From assembly GCA_017517705.1 (NCBI GenBank), contig JAFWYM010000025.1:36830-100829 (forward strand): a stretch of DNA of 64,000 nt, in the 5' to 3' direction. Shown in pieces: positions 1 through 7,909 of this stretch (its first letter is position 1; each line of letters opens with the position of its first letter). The position numbers and the translations under genes are program-made. Source of the DNA: Alistipes sp. Lineage in GTDB: Bacteria > Bacteroidota > Bacteroidia > Bacteroidales > Rikenellaceae. Under the pieces are notes generated by a model that saw only the letters and a program-made list of their open reading frames with translations, did no database searches and was not told the DNA's origin.

Positions 1-823
1 CGGCAAACGAGTAACCCACGTAGCTGCCCGTAGAGGTCTTGATGATGGTATTGATGCCAACAAGCTCACCGCGTGTGTTGACGAGTGCTCCGCCCGAGTT
101 ACCGGGGTTCACGGCGGCGTCGGTCTGTATGAATGACTCTATACCTCCGCTATTATCCAAGGCTCCGAGGCGGCGTGCCTTGGCCGACACTATGCCTGCC
201 GTTATTGTCGACTGCAGTTCCATGGGGTAGCCTATGGCCAGCACCCATTCGCCGAGACGCAGGTCGTCAGACGAGCCAAAGGGTAGTGTGGGGAGTCCCG
301 AGGCATCAATCTTTATCAGTGCAACATCGGTGGCGGGGTCGGAGCCTATGATCTCGGCATCGTAGGCACGGCCATCGTGCAGCTTCACGCGCAGCTTCGA
401 GGCATTCTCGATGACGTGATTATTAGTGACGATATATCCATCCTCCGAGATTATAACGCCCGAGCCTCCGGCACGTCGCTCGCGTGGCGTCGAGCCATAA
501 CCCTGCGGGTAGCCGAAAAACTCGAAGAAGGGGTCGCGCTCGAAACCTCTACCTGCGACAGATACCGTAGCCTCGATATTTACTACGGCCTTCACAGCAT
601 TCTCGGCGGCGTATGTGAGGTCGGGGTATTCGGTAGAGACAACCTGCGAGGCAAAGTGGGCATCCGTAACCGGATTTTGACGGAAGGCAGCCTCGCTATC
701 TATTATGCTTGTTTGTGGCGTAGTCTCTGCGTCGATGCTGCCCACGGTAATATACATGGCCGCAGCTCCTGTTATCGCCGAGATGGCGATAACGCTAAGG
801 TAGAATAACATCTCTTTTTTCAT
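1..823 (-). CDS. degP: DegP/HtrA-type periplasmic serine protease (5' part only)
   Basis: Do-family trypsin-like protease/chaperone of the periplasm that removes misfolded envelope proteins. The first 274 residues are present; the C-terminus with the expected PDZ domains lies beyond the window start. An N-terminal hydrophobic segment (about residues 6-28) acts as signal or anchor. The catalytic triad is visible: His136 in TNNHV, Asp166 in ATDVALI and Ser243 in GNSGGAL. The start ATG at 823-821 encodes MKKEML and precedes the hydrophobic stretch directly. It lies downstream of the ftsB/divIC-like gene with a strong hairpin (897-932) between them, so it may be a separate transcript. The family call is secure; nothing can be said about the PDZ region. 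Confidence 0.93.
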   Translation of the reverse strand, partial: MKKEMLFYLSVIAISAITGAAAMYITVGSIDAETTPQTSIIDSEAAFRQNPVTDAHFASQVVSTEYPDLTYAAENAVKAVVNIEATVSVAGRGFERDPFFEFFGYPQGYGSTPRERRAGGSGVIISEDGYIVTNNHVIENASKLRVKLHDGRAYDAEIIGSDPATDVALIKIDASGLPTLPFGSSDDLRLGEWVLAIGYPMELQSTITAGIVSAKARRLGALDNSGGIESFIQTDAAVNPGNSGGALVNTRGELVGINTIIKTSTGSYVGYSFA

Positions 824-896
824 ACTCTTAAAAATTTTGGTTCTTAAAAGTAGAGTTTCTCACATAGGCAATATCGTTTTGTTTCTGCATACAAGA

Positions 897-932
897 ACGC
901 GCACGACAGCCTTGCTATTGTGTCGTGCGCGT
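897..932. terminator. 12-bp perfect hairpin between ftsB-like gene and degP
   Basis: Arms 897-908 and 921-932 (ACGCGCACGACA and its complement) enclose a 12-nt loop. A T-rich stretch (AAATTTTT, 933-940) follows on the plus strand, while the minus-strand side is only weakly T-rich. Both neighbours are on the minus strand, so it could end the hpt-queE-ftsB transcript inefficiently or be an mRNA stability element. Confidence 0.45.
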
Positions 933-970
933 AAATTTTTCGTAGAGGTGTAGACTCCCCTCCGTATGCT

Positions 971-1273
971 CTATTCGAGGATATATACCGTCTCGCCCTT
1001 GCGTTGCATGTGGTATGTCTCGCGGGCATACTGCTCCATAAACTCGGGCGACGTGGTTATCTGCTCGATGAAGGTGCTGTCGCGCGCAATCTTAGCCTCG
1101 AGGTGAGCAATCTTACGCTCCACGCTACGTCGGTTGTTGCGCGTGCGCATCATATCGCCAAGGGTGCTGATGGAGACAATGAGTGTGCAGATGGCAATGA
1201 CGGCTGTCATCGTCACCCAGAAGTAGTTGATGAACTTCTGTTTGCGGTTCTCCGGGGTATCCTTCTTAGCCAT
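971..1273 (-). CDS. FtsB/DivIC-family septum formation initiator
   Basis: Small bitopic division protein of 100 residues. A short charged cytoplasmic tail is followed by one membrane segment (about residues 17-37) and a coiled coil rich in Glu, Arg and Lys (about 45-75), ending in a conserved-looking tail with YARETYHM and KGETVY. This is the usual size and layout of FtsB/DivIC, which bridges FtsL and FtsQ at the divisome. It starts 6 bp after queE stops, so it is probably co-transcribed with hpt and queE. Recognition rests on topology and the short C-terminal motif. FtsB and DivIC cannot be told apart here. Confidence 0.85.
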   Translation of the reverse strand: MAKKDTPENRKQKFINYFWVTMTAVIAICTLIVSISTLGDMMRTRNNRRSVERKIAHLEAKIARDSTFIEQITTSPEFMEQYARETYHMQRKGETVYILE

Positions 1274-1279
1274 GGCCTA

Positions 1280-1915
1280 TTAGGGTATGTGCATAAACTT
1301 ATGCGTCTGTATCGATATGTTCCACTCGGGGTGCTCCTTGACCCACTCGACCATCATGGCGATGATGCTCTCATATACGCTCCATTCGGGCTGCACGTAG
1401 AGCAGACATTTGCGCCCAACCTTACGGCTACACTCCACCGCCCATGCGAGATCCTCCTCCGTCTGGATGATGACCTTTAGCTCATCGGCACGACGAAAGG
1501 CCTCCTCCAGTGGTGGCATCTGGCGCTTCGGCGAGAGACATATCCAGTCGAACTCGCCACTTATGGGGTTTGTGCCCGATGTCTCGATGAATATCTCGAG
1601 GCCGCGGGCGTGAAGCTCGCGTGTGAGCTCACCTAAAGGGTAGAGCAACGGCTCGCCACCCGTGATGACGATAGCCTGTGCCGAGCACCCGGCAGCACGC
1701 TCGACGATGGTGGCGATGTCGGTGGGTGGGTATATCTTCGGATTCCACGTATACTTGGCATCGCACCAACGGCAGCCTACATCGCAGCCACCGAGGCGTA
1801 TGAAGTAGGCCGGCTTGCCGGCGTGGAAGCCCTCACCCTGGATGGTGTAAAAATCCTCTACAAGGGGTAGCTTGCGCCCACCTTCGAGGAGCTCTATGTC
1901 GGGATTAATCTTCAT
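1280..1915 (-). CDS. queE: 7-carboxy-7-deazaguanine synthase QueE
   Basis: Radical SAM enzyme that ring-contracts 6-carboxytetrahydropterin to 7-carboxy-7-deazaguanine, the third step to queuosine/preQ0. The protein has 211 residues. The [4Fe-4S] site is the canonical CX3CX2C at C44, C48 and C51 (GGCDVGCRWCD), preceded by the substrate-loop motif FYTIQGEG. The SAM-binding ITGGEP is near residue 85. Its 5' end overlaps hpt by 11 bp, implying translational coupling. No queC, queD or queF lies in the window, so those steps must be elsewhere. Confidence 0.95.
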   Translation of the reverse strand: MKINPDIELLEGGRKLPLVEDFYTIQGEGFHAGKPAYFIRLGGCDVGCRWCDAKYTWNPKIYPPTDIATIVERAAGCSAQAIVITGGEPLLYPLGELTRELHARGLEIFIETSGTNPISGEFDWICLSPKRQMPPLEEAFRRADELKVIIQTEEDLAWAVECSRKVGRKCLLYVQPEWSVYESIIAMMVEWVKEHPEWNISIQTHKFMHIP

Positions 1916-2444
1916 CTAAAACGTAGATATCCTTAAGGTTGCGACCTATCTGATTGTAATCCAAGCCATAACCCACGATAAACTCGTTGCCGATAGGCAT
2001 TGCCACGTAGTCTATATCGTACTCGTACAAGAACTTCTCGGGCTTGAAGAAGAGGGTGCATATCGAGATACTGGCGGGGTTACGCTGGCGTAGGTAGTCC
2101 AGGAGGTAGTTCATACTATGTCCCGTCTCGACGATATCCTCGACGATGATGATATCCTTACCCTCGATGTCGAAGTCGATGCCAAGGTGCTGCTTGATGT
2201 TGCCGGTAGACTGTGTGCCCTCGTACGACGATATCTTAACGAAGGCGAGGCGGCTATCGAAGGTAGTCTTGCGCACAAGGTCGCTGAGGAAGAGGAAGGC
2301 ACCGCTGAGCACACCGAGGAATATGGGGGTCTTACCCTTATATCGCTCGTTGAGCTTGTCGGCAACGCGCTGAACGGCAGCGTCTATCTCCTCGGCGGGA
2401 ATCATCGTCTTAAACTTGCGGTCTAATAGCTGAATCTTATCCAT
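1905..2444 (-). CDS. hpt: Hypoxanthine phosphoribosyltransferase
   Basis: Purine salvage enzyme of 179 residues that joins hypoxanthine (often guanine) to PRPP. The PRPP-binding loop reads IIVEDIVETGHSM, the standard acidic pair plus TG loop of type I phosphoribosyltransferases, and LGVLSGAFLF is the family's early signature. First gene of a likely hpt-queE-ftsB unit. A promoter-like sequence lies in the 49-bp gap behind hydF (2461-2492), giving a leader of only about 10 nt. The enzyme is cytoplasmic and housekeeping. Confidence 0.95.
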   Translation of the reverse strand: MDKIQLLDRKFKTMIPAEEIDAAVQRVADKLNERYKGKTPIFLGVLSGAFLFLSDLVRKTTFDSRLAFVKISSYEGTQSTGNIKQHLGIDFDIEGKDIIIVEDIVETGHSMNYLLDYLRQRNPASISICTLFFKPEKFLYEYDIDYVAMPIGNEFIVGYGLDYNQIGRNLKDIYVLDED

Positions 2445-2460
2445 GGTATAAAATTTTGTC

Positions 2461-2492
2461 CAAAGTTACGCAATTAATTCCAATAGTGCAAT
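2461..2492 (-). promoter_or_regulatory. Putative promoter for hpt-queE-ftsB
   Basis: On the minus strand ATTG (2492-2489), 20 nt, then TAACTTTG (2468-2461) fits the Bacteroidetes TTTG / TAnnTTTG pattern with one mismatch in the upstream box. It lies between the hydF stop and the hpt start. Confidence 0.45.
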
Positions 2493-2493
2493 A

Positions 2494-3675
2494 CTACTCG
2501 GCCTTTACGCGGTCGAGGATGCCTGTGAGTGCAGCGAGTATTACGCCATAGTTCGTTATGGCCACGCCCTGCTCTCGAGCACGCTCCACGCGGCTGAGCA
2601 CATGGCGACGATTGAACATGCAGGCGCCACAATGAATCACGAGGTCGTAGGGCGTGAGGTCGGTGGGGTAGTCCGCACCACCGACGATGTCTATATGCAA
2701 CCCCTCGCCAAAGCGCTTGCGCAGGATGCGGGGTAGTTTCACGCGACCTATATCTTCGTTCTGGGGCGTATGCGTGCAGGCCTCGGCAATGAGTATGCGC
2801 GAGGTGGAGGTTATACGTTTCAGGGCCTTGACACCCTCCAAGAAGAGGGCGATGTCGCCCTTGTAGCGGGCGAAGAGTATCGAGAAGGATGTCAACGTCG
2901 ATGCCTCGGGCTTCATGCGATACACCTCCTCGAAGGCTTGCGAGTCGGTGATGATAAGCTCCGGAGGTGTGGCGTAGGCCTCGAGTGCCGTGGTCATACT
3001 CTCGGGCGTGCAACACATGGGCACACAGCCGCGGTCGAGGAGCTCGCGTATAGTCTGCACCTGAGGCTGTATGAGGCGACCCTTGGGTGCCGACTTATCC
3101 TGAGGCATGACCAGGAGCACGCGGTCGCCCGCCTTGCAGAAGCCCTCGGTGATGAGGCGCTCATCATTTGGGCGGCACGTAGCGATGCGCGCCTTAAGCT
3201 CGGCAATACCCTCGCCCTTGAGGGCGCTTATTACCGTAGGCTCCTTATCCGTGAGCGTAGCAACATTGCGGCGTAGCGACTCTATATCGCTAATACGGTC
3301 GCTCTGGGCTATGACTGCAAGGGTGGTTATCTCCCTTATGCGACACTCCCTCCAAATCTCCATCTCGACATCCGTGCCCTCGTCCGTAAAGAGGATGAGG
3401 GCTATGTCTGTGCGGTCGAGCACCTTTGCCGTGCGTGCCGTGCGTGCCGTGCCGAGCACCGTGTTGTCGTCCAAGCCCGGGGTGTCTATTATAGTGGCGG
3501 CACCTATGCCCTCGAGCTCCATAGCCTTCTGCACGGGGTCTGTCGTCGTGCCACGCTCCGCGGAGACGATGGCTACATCCTGATCCGTGAGGGCATTCAT
3601 CAACGTCGACTTGCCGGCATTACAGCGTCCAAAGAGCGCCACGTGTACGCGCTCCGATGTGGGTGTACTCTGCAT
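2494..3675 (-). CDS. hydF: [FeFe]-hydrogenase H-cluster maturation GTPase HydF
   Basis: Scaffold that assembles the 2Fe subcluster made with HydE and HydG and delivers it to apo-HydA. The protein has 393 residues. The N-terminal Era-like GTPase has a P-loop GRCNAGKS (about 16-23), a switch I threonine region RGTTTDP and DTPG. The C-terminal cluster domain shows CxH (C300, H302) and HCGAC (H348, C349, C352), the HydF Fe-S ligand pattern. Last gene of hydA-hydE-hydG-hydF, 10 bp behind hydG. Confidence 0.95.
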   Translation of the reverse strand: MQSTPTSERVHVALFGRCNAGKSTLMNALTDQDVAIVSAERGTTTDPVQKAMELEGIGAATIIDTPGLDDNTVLGTARTARTAKVLDRTDIALILFTDEGTDVEMEIWRECRIREITTLAVIAQSDRISDIESLRRNVATLTDKEPTVISALKGEGIAELKARIATCRPNDERLITEGFCKAGDRVLLVMPQDKSAPKGRLIQPQVQTIRELLDRGCVPMCCTPESMTTALEAYATPPELIITDSQAFEEVYRMKPEASTLTSFSILFARYKGDIALFLEGVKALKRITSTSRILIAEACTHTPQNEDIGRVKLPRILRKRFGEGLHIDIVGGADYPTDLTPYDLVIHCGACMFNRRHVLSRVERAREQGVAITNYGVILAALTGILDRVKAE

Positions 3676-3685
3676 AGTGTGGATG

Positions 3686-5110
3686 TTAGAATCTGAAATC
3701 GCGCTTACCCTCGATGATGGCCTTGAGGTTCTCCTCGGTGATGCGGCGCACCTTCTCCGAGGGTATTATCTGTGCTTGCTCGGCTATCATCTTCTTACCC
3801 AGTAGCTTGACGTTTGGCGAGGCGTAGTCCTCGAGGTACTCGGCAAGGGTCATGAGCGCATTTGGCGCGCAGCAGTTACCTATCAGTCCGCGCTTAGCCA
3901 ACGACATAAACCTATCACCCGTGCGACCCTCGCGGTAGCAGGCGGTGCAGAAGCTCGGCACGTAGCCCAGCTCCAGGAGCCAGCCCACAATCTCGTCGAG
4001 CGTGCGGTTATCCGAGATGTCGAACTGTGCCGACTCCTCGGCATCCTCCACACCCTCGGCATAGCCACCGACGCTTGTCTTTGAGCCACCGCTAAGCTGC
4101 GACACGCCGACATCCAACACGAGCTCACGCGAACGGCGTGACTCGCGCGTAGAGACAATCATGCCCGTGTAGGGCACGGCCAGACGCAAGACGGCAACGA
4201 TACGGCGGAATACCTCGTCGGTGACAGCATCGGGGAAGTCCTTGGGGTCGATGTCGCTGGCGGGGCGTATGCGGGGCACGCTGATGGTGTGCGGGCCTAC
4301 GCCGAAGCGTGCCTCGAGGTGCTCGGCGTGCATGAGGATGCCCACAACGTCGTAGCGGTAGTTCGTAAGTCCGAACAATGCACCCACGCCCACGTCGTCA
4401 ATGCCTCCGAGCATGGCGCGATCCATCGCCTCGGTGTGGTATGCCCAGTCGCTCTTGGGGCCCGTGGGGTGCAACTTCTCGTAGGTGGCACGGTCGTAGG
4501 TCTCCTCGAAGAGGATATATGTGCCGATGCCGGCATCCTTCAGGCGCGTGTAGTTCTCCACCGTCGTCGCTGCAATATTCACATTCACACGACGTATGGC
4601 GCCATTCTTATGGTGTATCGAGTATATCGTGTCGATAGACTCCAGCACATACTCTATGGGGTTCTTCGTGGGGTGCTCGCCCGTCTCCAGCGCCAAGCGC
4701 TTATGTCCCATATCCTGCAAGGCGATGACCTCGCGACGTATCTCCTCCTGCGTGAGCTTGCGGCGCGGTATTGTGCGATTCTTAGCGTGGTAGGGGCAGT
4801 ATACGCAGCCGTTGATGCAGTAGTTCGAGAGGTATAGCGGGGCGAACATCACTATGCGGTTGCCATAGATGCGCTGCTTAAGTCTGCGCGCGATGTCGTA
4901 CATGCGCTCCTCAATCTCCTTGTCATCGACCTCGATGAGCACGGCAGCCTCGCGGTGCGAGATGCCGTTACCCTGCTCCGCTTTCGTGAGTATCTCTTCG
5001 ATGAGCGCCTTGTCGTTGCGATGCTCGCGGGCATACTCCAGCGTGGCGCGTATCTCGCCGTCGTGGATAAACTCGGCGGCGTGTTCCGATTTTACGTTAT
5101 ATTCTGTCAT
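3686..5110 (-). CDS. hydG: [FeFe]-hydrogenase maturase HydG (radical SAM tyrosine lyase)
   Basis: Cleaves tyrosine to p-cresol and dehydroglycine and makes the CO and CN ligands of the H-cluster as an Fe(CO)2CN-cysteine synthon. The protein has 474 residues, the normal length. The radical SAM cluster site is C98, C102, C105 (YCINGCVYCPY). The C-terminal second cluster motif CX2CX22C is present at C388, C391 and C414, which separates HydG from ThiH. It overlaps hydE by 14 bp and is followed closely by hydF, so the three maturases are translationally linked. Confidence 0.96.
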   Translation of the reverse strand: MTEYNVKSEHAAEFIHDGEIRATLEYAREHRNDKALIEEILTKAEQGNGISHREAAVLIEVDDKEIEERMYDIARRLKQRIYGNRIVMFAPLYLSNYCINGCVYCPYHAKNRTIPRRKLTQEEIRREVIALQDMGHKRLALETGEHPTKNPIEYVLESIDTIYSIHHKNGAIRRVNVNIAATTVENYTRLKDAGIGTYILFEETYDRATYEKLHPTGPKSDWAYHTEAMDRAMLGGIDDVGVGALFGLTNYRYDVVGILMHAEHLEARFGVGPHTISVPRIRPASDIDPKDFPDAVTDEVFRRIVAVLRLAVPYTGMIVSTRESRRSRELVLDVGVSQLSGGSKTSVGGYAEGVEDAEESAQFDISDNRTLDEIVGWLLELGYVPSFCTACYREGRTGDRFMSLAKRGLIGNCCAPNALMTLAEYLEDYASPNVKLLGKKMIAEQAQIIPSEKVRRITEENLKAIIEGKRDFRF

Positions 5111-6167
5111 CTTGCGTAGTTTTAGTGTTGTTAAAATCTCCTCGCGAGTAATCTATGTGGTAGCCTATGGTCTTAAGCTCCTCCTCTAGAGCTGCCAACC
5201 CTTCGGCTGCCTCCTTACCCCACGAGGCCTTATTCTCATATATGGCATACTTAGCCCTCACGTCCGACGGCGATAGGTTGGGCATCACGACATTCGCACC
5301 CGAGAGTATACCCTCCAGACGCCCCGTGGGTGAGAGCGTTGCTAAGGCTGTTGTCGATGGTATCAGCGCCTTGGGTAGCATCAGTCGCACGATGGCCACC
5401 GTTGCCAGTGTCAGTCGCAGGTCGCCCGCGGGCTCCGTGCCAAGGGGCGTTGCGTGGTGGGGTAGGAAGGGGCCTATGCCCACCATCTCGGGCTGCATCT
5501 TTTCGATAAGCTTAAGATCCTCGACGATATGCTCTATGGTCTGACCCTTCACGCCTATCATCATGCCCATGCCCACCTGATAGCCGGCACGTTTGAGCGC
5601 CTCCAAGCAGCCTATGCGGTGTTCCAAGCCGCGCCCTGCGGGGTGCAGAGCGTCGTATAGAGCGCTGTTGGCCGCCTCGTGGCGTAGGAGGTAGCGGTTT
5701 GCTCCCGCACGCTTAAGACGTATATACGATGCCTCGCTGCGCTCGCCCAAGGATAGCGTTATGGCCACATCGGGGTATTGGCTGCGCATCATACATAGCA
5801 ACTCCTCGAGCCACTCGTCCGAGTGCGTGCCATCCTCGCCACCCTGAAGTACGAAGGTGCGGAAGCCTAAGCGGTAGCCCTCGGCACATGAGAGCATAAC
5901 CTCCTCGGGCGTGAGCCTATAGCGCTCGGCGGTGCGGTTACTGCGCCTAAGACCGCAATAGAGGCAGTCGCAGCGACAGTAGCTCGACAGCTCGATGAGA
6001 CCACGTATATATATGCCGAGTCCGAACTGCTCGCGGGCAGTTCGGACGGCACTATCGCGAAGAGGTTGAAGCACGCGGTCATCCGTTGTACACTCCCTGA
6101 GTAGTGTACTTAGGCTCTTGGCGTCGAGCCTATGGTCGGTGGCCAGCTGCTCAACTAACTCCTTCAT
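5097..6167 (-). CDS. hydE: [FeFe]-hydrogenase maturase HydE
   Basis: Radical SAM protein that acts on the HydG-derived iron-cysteine synthon on the way to the diiron subcluster. It has 356 residues. The CX3CX2C site is C64, C68, C71 (YCRCDCLYCG). Further on, ITLSLGERS and the GMMIGVKGQT segment match the HydE/BioB-like barrel. It begins 2 bp after hydA ends and overlaps hydG, so all four hyd genes form one transcript. Confidence 0.95.
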   Translation of the reverse strand: MKELVEQLATDHRLDAKSLSTLLRECTTDDRVLQPLRDSAVRTAREQFGLGIYIRGLIELSSYCRCDCLYCGLRRSNRTAERYRLTPEEVMLSCAEGYRLGFRTFVLQGGEDGTHSDEWLEELLCMMRSQYPDVAITLSLGERSEASYIRLKRAGANRYLLRHEAANSALYDALHPAGRGLEHRIGCLEALKRAGYQVGMGMMIGVKGQTIEHIVEDLKLIEKMQPEMVGIGPFLPHHATPLGTEPAGDLRLTLATVAIVRLMLPKALIPSTTALATLSPTGRLEGILSGANVVMPNLSPSDVRAKYAIYENKASWGKEAAEGLAALEEELKTIGYHIDYSRGDFNNTKTTQDDRI

Positions 6168-6169
6168 CC

Positions 6170-7618
6170 TTATCTCTTCTTTAACTCGGCATCGAAGGTC
6201 TTCTTACCATCGCTGTAGGCTGTGTGTACGCTCGGGCCCGAGATACAACCACCGTCGCAGACCATCACCTCGATGAACTGCGCAGGAGCCTTGCCTGTCT
6301 TACCGTAGGCCTTAAGCAGACCTACATTCTTCTTGTTGAGGCCGGCAATCTGCAATGTCGTAAAGTCGAGCTTGCCATCTACGAGCTCCTTCACGGCAGC
6401 CGTGACACCTCCATTCTCGGCAAAGCCGTGTGCCGAGCGACGCGATGCGCACTCTACGGGGTGGATGTGAGCCTCGCCGAGCTCGATGTTCATACCACCG
6501 AGGATGGCGTGTACCTCCTCGTATGTGAGTACGAAGTCTACCTTACCCTCCAAGCCCTCGCGACGTACCTCCTTACGCTTAGCGATACAGGGGCCTACGA
6601 ATACGAGCTTGGCATTGGGATACTTCTCGCGTGCGAGTTCTGCAGTGTAGATCATCGGCGAGTATGTCGTCGAGATATACTTCTTCAACTCGGGAGCATG
6701 CTTCGATGCCATCTCCATATATGAAGGACAGCACGACGTGGTCATGAAGGGCTGACCCTCAGCCATCTTCTCTGCAAACTCGTGTGTCTCTCGCTCTGTT
6801 GTGATCTCTGCGCCACGTGCCACCTCAATCACATCCTTGAAGCCTATGGCCTTGATAGCGCCATATACCTGCTCTGTGGGAGCATTGTACTGTGAGAGTA
6901 TCGAGGGGGCTACCATAGCCACAACCTCCTCGCCGCGACGTATGGCCTCGAGGATGTCGAATACCTGCGATATCTCGAAGATCGCACCGAAGGGGCAGGC
7001 GTTCATACACTTACCACAGTATATACACTTCGACTCGTCGATATGCTCCACGCCATACTCATCCTTCGAGATGGCACCCACGGGACAAGCCTCCTCGCAG
7101 GGTACGGGGATGTAGACGATAGCGTGATAGGGGCATGCAGAGTAACACTTACCGCAGCTGATACATATCTTGTGGTTGATCTTACCCTGCGATGTGTCGG
7201 GGTCGAACTCTATGGCACCCTTGGGGCAGGCGTGCTCGCAGGCACGCGCCACGCAGCCGCGACAAAGGTTTGTGATATCGTAGTTGGTACGCACGCACGA
7301 CGAGCAAGCCTCGTCGATTACGCACATAATGTTGTCCTTGATCTTTGTGCGATCGAGCGTCATCTTGGCATAGTCCGATAGGGGCATCAGCTCATCCTTC
7401 TCGTCGGTCATATCCCAGCCTAAGAGGGGGAGTGACTTGTACTTCCATACGGCGCGCTCCTTGTGGATGCAGCAGCGGCCACGCACCTGAGAGTTACGGG
7501 GACTGAACTCGATGGGCACTCTGTCGATTTTTTCAACGAGCTGGCCCTCATTCCAGAGGCTCACGAGTTTTGTGAGGAGTCTCTGGCGCACGATCATAAC
7601 GTTATTTTTAATTGCCAT
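6170..7618 (-). CDS. hydA: [FeFe] hydrogenase catalytic subunit, group B-like
   Basis: Cytoplasmic H2-evolving or H2-oxidising enzyme using ferredoxin-type electrons; 482 residues. Cys-rich ferredoxin-like clusters occupy about residues 119-208: C119/C122/C127/C131, C152/C155/C158/C162, C174/C178 and C198/C201/C204/C208. H-domain motifs follow: L1 TSCCPSY (C296 proton-transfer, C297 ligand), L2 GPCIAKRKE (C344) and L3 VCDGGCISGP (C454, C458). L2 begins with Gly-Pro-Cys instead of Met-Pro-Cys, and L3 has CDGGC instead of the A-type ACxxGC, which fits group B enzymes. There is no N-terminal [2Fe-2S] domain. First gene of the operon, with its own promoter (7646-7678). Subgroup assignment is by motif only. 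Confidence 0.93.
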   Translation of the reverse strand: MAIKNNVMIVRQRLLTKLVSLWNEGQLVEKIDRVPIEFSPRNSQVRGRCCIHKERAVWKYKSLPLLGWDMTDEKDELMPLSDYAKMTLDRTKIKDNIMCVIDEACSSCVRTNYDITNLCRGCVARACEHACPKGAIEFDPDTSQGKINHKICISCGKCYSACPYHAIVYIPVPCEEACPVGAISKDEYGVEHIDESKCIYCGKCMNACPFGAIFEISQVFDILEAIRRGEEVVAMVAPSILSQYNAPTEQVYGAIKAIGFKDVIEVARGAEITTERETHEFAEKMAEGQPFMTTSCCPSYMEMASKHAPELKKYISTTYSPMIYTAELAREKYPNAKLVFVGPCIAKRKEVRREGLEGKVDFVLTYEEVHAILGGMNIELGEAHIHPVECASRRSAHGFAENGGVTAAVKELVDGKLDFTTLQIAGLNKKNVGLLKAYGKTGKAPAQFIEVMVCDGGCISGPSVHTAYSDGKKTFDAELKKR

Positions 7619-7645
7619 ACGCTAAAAGTTGGGTTTTCAATTGAA

Positions 7646-7678
7646 CAAAGGTAATAATTTTTACGCCAAACATACAAA
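7646..7678 (-). promoter_or_regulatory. Promoter of the hydA-E-G-F operon
   Basis: On the minus strand TTTG (7678-7675), 21 nt, then TACCTTTG (7653-7646), an exact match to the Bacteroidetes -33/-7 consensus. It predicts a leader of about 20 nt before hydA. Confidence 0.65.
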
Positions 7679-7861
7679 TTTATTACTCTTTTTTATCGCT
7701 AACCCTAACTTTTATATCCTATGTGGTTATTTCCGTAAGAGAAATATTGCTTTTAAGTGGTGAAGTGGCGCTGTGCTGCGGGTCGCTCCGCTTGAAATGG
7801 CACTGCCAAAGCATAACCTTGAGGAGGTTTTTAGCTGTGTCATAAACCCTCAACCCGATAA

Positions 7862-7895
7862 TACAAAATAAAACTGCGCCCCGAGGAGCGCAGTT
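7862..7895 (-). terminator. Rho-independent terminator of the 1030-aa lipoprotein gene
   Basis: Read on the minus strand, an 8-bp stem AACTGCGC/GCGCAGTT (arms 7888-7895 and 7872-7879) is followed by a T-rich tail, 15 bp after the lipoprotein stop. The remaining sequence up to the hydA promoter (about 7,680-7,860) holds no convincing gene. Confidence 0.7.
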
Positions 7896-7909
7896 AGAGG
7901 TTATAATTA

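Noticed and set aside
1-808. Plus-strand ORFs across the first 800 bp
   Set aside because: The minus strand encodes an intact DegP-type sequence with all three catalytic residues; the plus-strand frames are its shadows.
844-1029. 61-aa minus-strand ORF overlapping the ftsB-like gene
   Set aside because: It overlaps a real gene in another frame, spans the hairpin at 897-932, and has no family features.
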